The notes below the pieces were generated by a model. That model did not search any database, was not told the origin of the DNA, and saw nothing but the letters and a program-made list of their open reading frames with translations. The translations under genes and the position numbers were made by a program. A DNA stretch of 11,708 bases from contig JAJXUF010000100.1 of the NCBI GenBank assembly GCA_021783175.1, forward strand, positions 1-11,708. The letters run 5' to 3'. The number at the start of each line of letters is the position of its first letter. The first letter of the stretch is position 1. This DNA comes from Pseudomonadota bacterium. GTDB taxonomy: Bacteria; Pseudomonadota; Gammaproteobacteria; Acidiferrobacterales; UBA6901. Positions 1 through 5,867 of this stretch are shown piece by piece.

Positions 1-186
1 TGTATAAGTTGTGCTCATTGCCCCTGGATGGCCATGAACGACCTGCGCGGAGTTGAACACGTACTCCGAACCGGCGAAAACGAAGTTCACATTGATGAAG
101 CCGTGCGCATCAAAGCTTTGCGTGCTACCCAGCGCATGCTCGACTTTGCACAATCCCATAAGTCAAACGCAGTTGGCCAGCGGTGA
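1..186 (+). CDS. nadA: Quinolinate synthase NadA, C-terminal fragment
   Basis: The gene enters from the left edge in frame 1. Its last 61 residues remain, ending at TGA 184-186. NadA condenses iminoaspartate with dihydroxyacetone phosphate to quinolinate, the NAD precursor, using a [4Fe-4S] cluster. The visible part carries [10 protein letters not shown] near its start. This is the typical C-terminal CxxCPWM-type segment of NadA, which supplies the last cluster cysteine. It is followed by the usual helical tail ([19 protein letters not shown]). The reading stays open with no disruption up to the stop. An alanine dehydrogenase gene follows after 35 bases on the same strand with no obvious terminator, so the two may be co-transcribed. 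The assignment rests on the cysteine motif and tail only, since the substrate-binding domains lie outside the window. Confidence 0.9.
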   Translation, partial: CISCAHCPWMAMNDLRGVEHVLRTGENEVHIDEAVRIKALRATQRMLDFAQSHKSNAVGQR

Positions 187-221
187 ACAGCCGGCGACCA
201 TACAACGCCTGAGTCAGGAAG

Positions 222-1322
222 ATGAAAATTGGGTTGCCGAAGGAAATCAAAGATCAGGAATTTCGGGTCGGTCTGACACCGACGGATGTGAAGGCACTAG
301 TAGATGCAGGACATGAAGTGTACGTCCAACACTCTGCCGGTTTGGGGTCTAGTTTCGAAGACCAGCAATATCAGGAGGCAGGTGCCAAGCTTACTGATGC
401 AGCCAAGGCATGGAATTGTGATCTTGTCATCAAAGTCAAAGAGCCGCAGGAGTCCGAATACAATTTCTTGCGCGGGCAGATACTCTTTACATATCTGCAT
501 CTCGCCGGGGCTCCGAAGGCCCTCACCGAACGCCTATTAGTTTCGAAAACCACCGCCGTTGCCTATGAGACAGTAGAAGATGCCAGCGGCCGTCTGCCAT
601 TGCTTGCGCCGATGAGTGCAGTCGCCGGCAGTATGGCAGTTACCATGGGTAACTACTATTTGGCACGCTTCAATGGCGGAAAGGGCGTGCTACTGGGGGA
701 ACTGCTCGGGCAGCGTCACGGCAAGGTCGTAATTATTGGAGACGGAATTGTCGGTCAGCACGCGGCACGCGCCGCGGTTGGCATGGGTGCGGCCACCTAT
801 GTTTGCGGATTGGGCGTCGAGCAGGGTACAGCTCTCAAACGCCATATATCGCCGAATCTGGAATTCTTTATTTCGGATGCGTCACGCATTGCGCGCCACT
901 TGGAAGATGCGGATTTGGTGGTGGGCGCCGTACTTGTCCACGGGGCACGCGCACAGCATGTCGTTACCGAGGCGATGGTTGAGAGGATGCAGGCCGGCTC
1001 CGTGATTGTCGATGTCAGCATCGACCAGGGTGGATGTGTTGAGACTTCGCGACCCACCACACATTCCGATCCTGTGTTCGTCCGCCACGGGGTAATTCAT
1101 TATGCTGTTACCAACATGCCCGGAGCCTATCCGCGCAGTTCCACAATGGCACTTACGCGTGTGACGCTGCCTTATGTACAGAAGCTGGCAGAACGGGCCA
1201 TGGCAGCGGTTCAGGCTGATCCAGCCTTGGGGCGGGGTCTTAATACGTACAATGGGCGTATCACTTGCCGTGCCGTAGCCGACGCACTGTCATTAAGTGA
1301 GTATTACCGGCCTTTCGGATAA
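222..1322 (+). CDS. ald: Alanine dehydrogenase (NAD-binding aspartate absent)
   Basis: This 366-residue cytosolic protein is full length for Ald, which catalyses reversible oxidative deamination of L-alanine to pyruvate and ammonia. Substrate and catalytic residues of the family are in place: R15 (EFRVGLTP), K73 (KVKEP), H93 (YLHLAG), D268 (SIDQGGC) and N298 (VTNMPGA). The C-terminal PALGRGLNTYNG is also typical. The Rossmann glycine motif is GDGIVG (173-178). The acidic residue that normally ends the second beta strand (VLD in the M. tuberculosis enzyme, contacting the NAD ribose) is replaced: the strand reads TYVCG, with G196 at that place. Catalysis is probably retained but cofactor handling may differ. 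ATG 222 is the only sensible start, because an in-frame TGA lies at 210-212. The AGGAAG at 216-221 abuts the ATG, an unusually short spacing. The gene follows nadA by 35 bases. Confidence 0.92.
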   Translation: MKIGLPKEIKDQEFRVGLTPTDVKALVDAGHEVYVQHSAGLGSSFEDQQYQEAGAKLTDAAKAWNCDLVIKVKEPQESEYNFLRGQILFTYLHLAGAPKALTERLLVSKTTAVAYETVEDASGRLPLLAPMSAVAGSMAVTMGNYYLARFNGGKGVLLGELLGQRHGKVVIIGDGIVGQHAARAAVGMGAATYVCGLGVEQGTALKRHISPNLEFFISDASRIARHLEDADLVVGAVLVHGARAQHVVTEAMVERMQAGSVIVDVSIDQGGCVETSRPTTHSDPVFVRHGVIHYAVTNMPGAYPRSSTMALTRVTLPYVQKLAERAMAAVQADPALGRGLNTYNGRITCRAVADALSLSEYYRPFG

Positions 1323-1408
1323 CCGATTGCATTAGTTGAAGCAAACAAGGGCAACGCTGATTCACTGAGCTTCGAGCGGCTGTTTGGCGGACGACGGAAC
1401 CTGGCCGA

Positions 1409-2320
1409 TTATGTCCGGCTGATAGCAACGGCTTGCAAGATGTTCATTGGTCCAGCATGGGAAACCCTCTGCAGTTCGCGCGCGTCGCGCAAAAAAAAGG
1501 AACCGGCATATCCCAGGGCATTGATCGATATTGTTTCGAAATGCTCGCGTATTCTGGGAATCAGAAGCATCCAGTTACGCGTAACCAAAAGATTGTAAGG
1601 CAGTGATTGGATCAATCCGTCCGCGCTCGCGATGCCTTGAATGCCAACGCGGTCCAGCATCGTCATATAATGTCCATGACAGATCCGGGCAGCTTCCAAG
1701 GGGTCTGTATTGATGGACAGCTCAAGCCAGGCGACGGCATGCAGGAACGGCAAGCCGGCGACTACTGTCGCGCCAGGATCAGCGGCCAATAATGCACCGA
1801 TTGGCACGGCCGGTAGGCTCCAAGACAGGGGTAATGGCACCAGCTGCAGGTGCTTATGCGGTTGGCTGGCGCCAGCGGCCGCACCACCGTTGTAGAATCC
1901 CAGACTATCAAATTGAATCATGCAGGCCCAAAGTGCCTCAAAATCCCGCAAGTTCAACAGCGTTTCTTGCTGTTCGAAGCGGCGCGTCACGATGAGGACG
2001 TGGTGTTCAATCACACTAAATTTGTTGAGCAGGCAAAAATGGCTGTCCGATATATCCGCGACAAATAGATCTGGTTCGTGCGGAAGGAAAGGATCCGCAG
2101 TCTGGCCGGTGACTGCGCCGCTCGTCCGCCGCTTCCGATCGTTATCCTTCTGTGCCAGGCTCGAGACCACGCGCGCAATGAAGTTCACACCACAATGATT
2201 AATGATTTCCTCGCGCGTGCGTATAGGCTGCAGGGATCCGGAATCCAAGGCGTGCTGCGAGCATGTTTCAATAGTTGACCACAGATCGTTACATCCCGAT
2301 CCAGCGCTACGCCAGCTCAT
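1409..2320 (-). CDS. Ap4A phosphorylase (ATP adenylyltransferase), HIT superfamily
   Basis: This 303-residue cytosolic enzyme should split diadenosine tetraphosphate with phosphate into ATP and ADP, lowering the Ap4A alarmone. It has the family's N-terminal block (ETCSQHALDSGSLQPI), the catalytic-domain segment (LFVADIS, CLLNKFSVIEHHVLIVT, DFEALWACM), and the nucleotidyl-transfer motif HKHLQLVP at 155-162. H157 is the probable nucleophile of that motif. A C-terminal ATP_transf-type domain (PYNLLVTRNWMLLIPR, INALGYAGSFFLRD) follows. ATG 2318-2320 is chosen because an in-frame TGA lies three codons upstream and the family N-terminus starts close by. AAAGGG about 14 bases upstream is a poorly spaced ribosome site. 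The gene is convergent with ald and divergent from the small gene at 2459. The phosphorolytic HIT-type enzyme differs from the hydrolytic ApaH of E. coli. I give no symbol because bacterial naming varies. Confidence 0.9.
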   Translation of the reverse strand: MSWRSAGSGCNDLWSTIETCSQHALDSGSLQPIRTREEIINHCGVNFIARVVSSLAQKDNDRKRRTSGAVTGQTADPFLPHEPDLFVADISDSHFCLLNKFSVIEHHVLIVTRRFEQQETLLNLRDFEALWACMIQFDSLGFYNGGAAAGASQPHKHLQLVPLPLSWSLPAVPIGALLAADPGATVVAGLPFLHAVAWLELSINTDPLEAARICHGHYMTMLDRVGIQGIASADGLIQSLPYNLLVTRNWMLLIPRIREHFETISINALGYAGSFFLRDARELQRVSHAGPMNILQAVAISRT

Positions 2321-2389
2321 AGCCGATCAATTGACCCTTTAGATTGAATTCTCAGGCTGATTTTCCGCATTGCCGGACACCAAGCCCTG

Positions 2390-2401
2390 TCAACGCGTTG
2401 A
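2390..2401. promoter_or_regulatory. 12-bp perfect palindrome, candidate operator
   Basis: TCAACGCGTTGA is a perfect 12-bp palindrome in the gap between the divergent Ap4A phosphorylase gene and the small gene at 2459. It overlaps a perfect TTGACA hexamer read on the minus strand (plus-strand 2388-2393). No good -10 box lies at normal distance from that hexamer, so the hexamer may be chance. The position suits a repressor or activator site acting on one or both genes. That function is inferred from position and symmetry alone. Confidence 0.35.
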
Positions 2402-2421
2402 AGCCAGGAACCTTGTATCGC

Positions 2422-2450
2422 TTGTTATGCGTTCACGCAAGAGTGATAAT
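2422..2450 (+). promoter_or_regulatory. Sigma70-type promoter for the small gene at 2459
   Basis: A -35 box TTGTTA (2422-2427, four of six consensus bases) and a -10 box GATAAT (2445-2450, five of six) are separated by exactly 17 bases. Transcription would start near 2456-2458, one to three bases before the ATG at 2459, so the transcript would be leaderless or nearly so. This fits the absence of a Shine-Dalgarno sequence before that ATG. Confidence 0.5.
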
Positions 2451-2458
2451 TCTATCTT

Positions 2459-2701
2459 ATGCGCGGTATTTCTATCGATCCTGACACCGATATCGTTGAA
2501 GAACGATTCGCAGTAGTGTATGCACCACGTCGGCAGCGCGGACGCTTTGCGGAAGAATGTGTGCGAGTTGTTGCGTCTGAAGCCGAGGCGCGTGCAGGGG
2601 CTGACTCAACCAGTCAACGCTACGCAGCCAAAGTAGTTGGTCCGGCACGTTCGTCCGAAGGATTTCGGCTTTATTATCTAGTCAATTGGCTGGAAGACTA
2701 G
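2459..2701 (+). CDS. Small conserved-looking protein of unknown function
   Basis: This is an 80-residue soluble protein that I do not recognise. It is rich in charged residues and has no signal peptide, membrane helix or cysteine pair. The middle (FAVVYAPRRQRGRFAEECVRVVASEAEARA) alternates strand-like and helical stretches. The C-terminus (RSSEGFRLYYLVNWLED) looks like a beta strand with an aromatic end, so a compact alpha/beta fold is plausible. ATG 2459 lacks a ribosome-binding site but lies just downstream of a good promoter, which suggests leaderless translation. GTG at 2516-2518 (residue 20) is a weaker alternative start, and GAAGAA lies upstream of it. The gene stands alone between the divergent Ap4A phosphorylase gene and the LOG gene. 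The neat promoter, the sensible composition and the lack of a competing frame support it being real. Confidence 0.6.
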   Translation: MRGISIDPDTDIVEERFAVVYAPRRQRGRFAEECVRVVASEAEARAGADSTSQRYAAKVVGPARSSEGFRLYYLVNWLED

Positions 2702-2804
2702 ATACTGCCCTGCGCGGGTAAAGGGCGACGTGACTGCGCCATAGGCCGCAATTTGGAAGCGGAAGTTGGAAGCCGCCGGCTAGCTAGCTCGACCAAGAAC
2801 ATGC

Positions 2805-2855
2805 GGCAACAATCACGAACCGAGTGTTAGTTGCCACCATTGTGCCTTGCGGCAC
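2805..2855 (+). other. Two consecutive inverted repeats in the LOG gene leader
   Basis: GGCAAC (2805-2810) pairs with GTTGCC (2830-2835), and the symmetry continues inward through CAC/GTG (2814-2816 and 2824-2826) with mismatches. A second hairpin, GTGCC-TTGC-GGCAC, follows at 2842-2855. Both lie upstream of the Shine-Dalgarno site of the LOG gene. They could be an operator, a leader structure or a terminator of the small upstream gene. There is no T run, so an intrinsic terminator is unlikely. Confidence 0.3.
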
Positions 2856-2884
2856 GGACCGTATCCCGGACACAGGAACGACAC

Positions 2885-3700
2885 ATGACGGAAAGAAGGC
2901 GCTACTCGGTCAAAGCTTATCGCAACGAAAGCTTTCTCGACAGTCGCGACGCGCGAGCGCTGCGTATACTCGCTGAGTACTTGGAACCGGAAAGTCGGTT
3001 TTCGCACTACCGGGTAGATGACACGATCGTGTTTATGGGATCGGCGCGCATGATTTCGCGCGAGCAGGCCGAGGATGAGCTGAAAGCTGCCGAGAGCGGT
3101 GACGGCGATCTGGCGCGAGCTAAATTGCGTCTTGATATGTCGCAATACTACGAAGCCGCACGTGAGCTTGCCCACCGCCTGACGGAATGGTCCAAGCAGT
3201 TGAGTGACGAGGAACGTCGCTTTGTGGTTTGCACTGGGGGTGGCCCTGGCATTATGGAAGCGGCGAACCGGGGAGCCTCAGAAGCCAAGGGCATGAATGT
3301 GGGCCTGACGATATCAATCCCTGTTGAAGAATTTGATAATCGCTACGTGACTCGCGAATTGTCGTTTCATTTTCACTACTTTTTCATGCGCAAGTTTTGG
3401 TTTGCCTACCTTGCGAAAGCGGTAATCGTTTTTCCTGGCGGCTTCGGTACGCTGGATGAGTTGTTCGAGCTGCTGACGCTGTTGCAGACGCATAAGGTTC
3501 GAAAGCGCCTTCCGATTGTGTTGTTTGGAAGCAAGTACTGGAACGAGGTGATCAACTTTGATGCGTTGGTCAAGTACGGCAATATTGATGCTGCGGATCT
3601 CGATATCTTCTTCAGTACCGACTCCGTCGAAGAGGCCTACAACTATTTGGTAGATGAATTGTCGAAATACGCACTTAAGGAACCGGGGGCGACGCTTTGA
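2885..3700 (+). CDS. LOG-family nucleoside-5'-monophosphate phosphoribohydrolase
   Basis: This 271-residue cytosolic protein belongs to the TIGR00730/LOG Rossmann-fold family. Members cleave nucleoside 5'-monophosphates to a free base and ribose 5-phosphate, either making cytokinin bases or salvaging and turning over purine nucleotides. Diagnostic motifs are GGGPGIMEAANRG (118-130) and PGGFGTLDE (184-192), the PGGxGTxxE signature. A conserved FMRK (167-170) lies between them. Residues 1-45 form an extra N-terminal segment beyond the core. ATG 2885 is chosen because AGGA (2874-2877) lies seven bases upstream. A TTG 18 codons earlier falls inside an inverted repeat and has no such site. A gene for a DEDDh exonuclease follows after 51 bases. 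The exact substrate cannot be told from sequence; the E. coli relative PpnN is much longer. Confidence 0.88.
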   Translation: MTERRRYSVKAYRNESFLDSRDARALRILAEYLEPESRFSHYRVDDTIVFMGSARMISREQAEDELKAAESGDGDLARAKLRLDMSQYYEAARELAHRLTEWSKQLSDEERRFVVCTGGGPGIMEAANRGASEAKGMNVGLTISIPVEEFDNRYVTRELSFHFHYFFMRKFWFAYLAKAVIVFPGGFGTLDELFELLTLLQTHKVRKRLPIVLFGSKYWNEVINFDALVKYGNIDAADLDIFFSTDSVEEAYNYLVDELSKYALKEPGATL

Positions 3701-3751
3701 TGCCTTCTCTCCAAGCGACCAGGAAAGGCGTACCAACGAAATCGGAAGGGG

Positions 3752-4336
3752 ATGAAAAAAACCGTGGCAAATGAACTTCCGGAGATTTATGTCAGCACCG
3801 ACATCGAGGCTGACGGCCCGATACCGGGCCCTTATTCGATGCTAAGTTTTGCATCCGCTGCCTACCTAGCCGACAAGACACTGATATCCACTTTCAGCGC
3901 GAATCTCCAGACTCTGGCGGGGGCCGGTATCCATCCCGACACGCAGACCTGGTGGAACCGCTTTCCGGAGGCATGGGCAGCATGTCGCAAAAATCTGCGC
4001 GCGGCCGAAGAGGTCATGCCAGAATACTGCACCTGGTTGGAGCAACTACCGGGGCGCGCAGTGTTCGTAGGGTGGCCCGCCACATGGGACTTCATGTGGA
4101 TATATTGGTACCTCGTTCGATTCGCAAACGCGCGACCCTTCCGCGAAAATGGAATTGACGTTCGGTCCTATGCGATGGGCATGCGCCAGTCTGAGTTCCG
4201 CACGACATCGCGCACCTATCTTCCCAAGCGCTGGTTTGACGAGTTACCCCATACTCACGTGGCGCTCGATGATGCTCTGGAGCAGGGCGCGATGTTCTGC
4301 AACATGCTTGCCGAAAACAAGAAGCACAGGGAATAG
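3752..4336 (+). CDS. DEDDh-type 3'-5' exonuclease (RNase T / Rv2179c-like)
   Basis: This 194-residue cytosolic protein carries the acidic residues of a DnaQ-like exonuclease. D17 and E19 lie in [17 protein letters not shown]113 in [14 protein letters not shown], and H169 with D174 in [11 protein letters not shown], giving the H-x4-D pattern of the DEDDh subgroup. It most resembles the stand-alone exoribonuclease group that includes M. tuberculosis Rv2179c, so trimming RNA 3' ends or short RNA is likely. A DNA substrate cannot be excluded. ATG 3752 directly follows GGAAGGGG (3744-3751), which is very tight. GTG 3764, four codons in, would have a long spacing instead, so the start is uncertain by four residues. 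It sits 51 bases after the LOG gene and 61 before the HD-domain gene, and probably shares their transcript. Confidence 0.85.
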   Translation: MKKTVANELPEIYVSTDIEADGPIPGPYSMLSFASAAYLADKTLISTFSANLQTLAGAGIHPDTQTWWNRFPEAWAACRKNLRAAEEVMPEYCTWLEQLPGRAVFVGWPATWDFMWIYWYLVRFANARPFRENGIDVRSYAMGMRQSEFRTTSRTYLPKRWFDELPHTHVALDDALEQGAMFCNMLAENKKHRE

Positions 4337-4356
4337 TCGAATCTGGCTCTACCTGG

Positions 4357-4387
4357 TCTGGGTGCGGCATTGAAGCACCCCAGAGGA
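4357..4387 (+). promoter_or_regulatory. Hairpin overlapping the ribosome-binding site of the HD gene
   Basis: TCTGGGTGC (4357-4365) can pair with GCACCC-C-AGA (4375-4384) around a nine-base loop, with one bulged C. The right arm runs into AGAGGA (4382-4387), the best Shine-Dalgarno-like stretch before the HD-domain gene. Folding would hide part of the ribosome site. No T run follows, so it does not look like a terminator. Confidence 0.35.
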
Positions 4388-4397
4388 TTGTGGAAAT

Positions 4398-4964
4398 GTG
4401 ACCATGACGCAAGACGAACTGCGGCTTATATTTCAGGTTCTGCATTTTGCGGCCGACAAGCATCGTCATCAGCGTCGCAAGGATCTGCACGCATCACCCT
4501 ATATTAATCATCCGATTGCCGTAGCTGAAACCCTTTCAGCCATTGGTGGGGTGCAGGACACGGTGACTTTGGCCGCGGGAATTTTGCACGACACAATCGA
4601 GGACACGGAAACGACCGCGGCAGAACTCGAAGGCCTCTTTGGTAAGGAAATCAGCACTGTCGTCGAAGAAGTCACCGATGACAAGACTCTCTCGGCAGCC
4701 GAGCGCAAGCAACTGCAAATCGATCATGCGCATCGCAAGTCCGACAGAGCGAGGCTGGTAAAGCTGGCGGATAAGATTTGCAACGTTCGCGATATCATTG
4801 AGCATCCGCCGGCAGGTTGGTCGGTGGAACGTAAACGCATATACGTTGCCTGGGCCAAGGCGGTTATCGACAGGGCGCGCGGAACGAACGCGGCCATGGA
4901 GAACTATTTTGATGCGCTTTGCGCACGCGCGAATGCCCACCTGGCCGCCATCGAAACCGAATAG
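4398..4964 (+). CDS. Small HD-domain (p)ppGpp hydrolase, MESH1/SpoT-like
   Basis: This protein of 186-188 residues contains a complete HD hydrolase domain of the SpoT/RelA-Spo type and no synthetase or regulatory domain, as in metazoan MESH1 (about 179 residues) and its bacterial relatives. Metal ligands by analogy are H38 (YINHP), H64-D65 with E68-D69 (HDTIEDT) and D125 (KLADKICNV). The N-terminal RHQRRKD is the conserved segment that contacts substrate. The expected reaction is removal of the 3' pyrophosphate from ppGpp, giving GDP or GTP and pyrophosphate. MESH1 also acts on NADPH, so substrate is inferred. The start is either GTG 4398 (AGAGGA ten bases upstream) or ATG 4404. The gene follows the exonuclease gene and ends the apparent LOG-exonuclease-HD operon. 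Confidence 0.87.
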   Translation: MTMTQDELRLIFQVLHFAADKHRHQRRKDLHASPYINHPIAVAETLSAIGGVQDTVTLAAGILHDTIEDTETTAAELEGLFGKEISTVVEEVTDDKTLSAAERKQLQIDHAHRKSDRARLVKLADKICNVRDIIEHPPAGWSVERKRIYVAWAKAVIDRARGTNAAMENYFDALCARANAHLAAIETE

Positions 4965-5039
4965 AATGCAACGTACCGTCAATAGGGTTCGGTCTTCGGC
5001 AATGGAAGTCGGAGGTGTCGATCGCGTCGCCGCCAGAAA

Positions 5040-5064
5040 TCCGGGTATAATCGGAACCCGGAGG
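5040..5064 (+). promoter_or_regulatory. msrA -10 box within an inverted repeat touching the ribosome site
   Basis: A perfect -10 hexamer TATAAT lies at 5046-5051, without a recognisable -35 box at 16-18 bases. It starts inside the perfect inverted repeat TCCGGGT (5040-5046) / ACCCGGA (5056-5062), whose right arm runs into the msrA ribosome site GGAGG (5060-5064). As DNA this would be an operator covering the -10 region. As RNA from an upstream promoter it would be a 7-bp hairpin masking the ribosome site. Transcription from this -10 would begin near 5058 and leave a leader of about 15 bases. Confidence 0.45.
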
Positions 5065-5072
5065 TAGCGGCG

Positions 5073-5714
5073 ATGTTCATGCAAAATCGCAAAACCGAAT
5101 TACCCAGTCAAAATGAGGCATTACCTGGCCGCAGCCAGCGCATGCCCGTAGCGGCTCGTCATTTCGTCAATGGGAACGCCCTGTCACCCCCCTATCCGGC
5201 AGGTCTTGAACTGGCGATGTTCGGGCTCGGTTGCTTCTGGGGTGCGGAACGCAAGTACTGGCTCGTTGCGGGTGTTTATTCCACGGCCGTAGGTTATGCC
5301 GGCGGCTATACGCCAAACCCGACCTATCGGGAAGTATGCAGCGGCATGACCGGACACAACGAAGTCGTGCGCGTGGTTTACGACCCGCATACAGTTAGCT
5401 ACGAATCGCTGTTGAGGCTATTTTGGGAGTCGCATAATCCAACACAGGGAATGCGCCAGGGAAATGACGTCGGTACACAGTACCGCTCCGGGATATATGT
5501 GTACGATGCAGTGCAAGAGGCGGCGGCAGTGGCTTCACGTGATGCCTATCAGCACGCGCTTGCTGCAGCAGGCTTTGGTGCCATAACTACGGAAATCCTC
5601 GATGCTCCCGAGTTCTATTATGCCGAGGAGTATCATCAGCAATATCTAGCGAAGGAGCCAGGCGGATACTGCGGTCTCGGCGGGACCTCAGTGTGCTATC
5701 CGAGTGAGAACTAG
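5073..5714 (+). CDS. msrA: Peptide methionine sulfoxide reductase MsrA
   Basis: This 213-residue enzyme reduces methionine-S-sulfoxide in oxidised proteins and is recycled by thioredoxin. The catalytic motif GCFWG has its nucleophile at C54. The resolving cysteines C200 and C208 lie in [12 protein letters not shown], matching the E. coli enzyme, which is 212 residues long and collinear. Other shared blocks are [15 protein letters not shown], the acidic-aromatic stretch [11 protein letters not shown] near the C-terminus, and the N-terminal lead-in ALPGR with MPVA. There is no signal peptide, so it acts in the cytosol. GGAGG (5060-5064) lies eight bases before ATG 5073; a second in-frame ATG at 5079 is less well spaced. 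It has its own -10 box, so it is probably transcribed separately from the HD gene 108 bases upstream. No MsrB lies in the window. Confidence 0.96.
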   Translation: MFMQNRKTELPSQNEALPGRSQRMPVAARHFVNGNALSPPYPAGLELAMFGLGCFWGAERKYWLVAGVYSTAVGYAGGYTPNPTYREVCSGMTGHNEVVRVVYDPHTVSYESLLRLFWESHNPTQGMRQGNDVGTQYRSGIYVYDAVQEAAAVASRDAYQHALAAAGFGAITTEILDAPEFYYAEEYHQQYLAKEPGGYCGLGGTSVCYPSEN

Positions 5715-5867
5715 GCAAATCCTTGCGGCGCTTCCGGTACGATGCGCTAATGGTGCGCAACGTCGTGCAGAATGTTCAGCTGGATCGCGTGACTACCAGC
5801 CTCAACCTAAGCGCTTCTTCCGAACGAAATCCGCGTTATATATAAGACCAGTACTGCGGATTGGCTT
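5715..5867 (+). other. msrA-transporter intergenic region with two small hairpins
   Basis: The 153 bases hold TGCGC-N7-GCGCA (5743-5759) and GCTGG-N12-CCAGC (5779-5800), neither followed by a T run. Close to the next gene is the 10-bp AT palindrome TTATATATAA (5836-5845). It offers -10-like hexamers (TATATA 5837-5842 or TATAAG 5841-5846) without a good -35 box. A 31-codon open frame (5750-5845) lacks a ribosome site and I do not consider it a gene. Confidence 0.3.

Noticed and set aside
2753..2773. Direct repeat TTGGAAGC twice at 13-base spacing
   Set aside because: Only two short copies without a further array or a clear relation to a promoter; likely chance.
4966..5067. 33-codon open frame just after the HD gene
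   Set aside because: No ribosome site, it covers the msrA promoter region and has no recognisable protein character.
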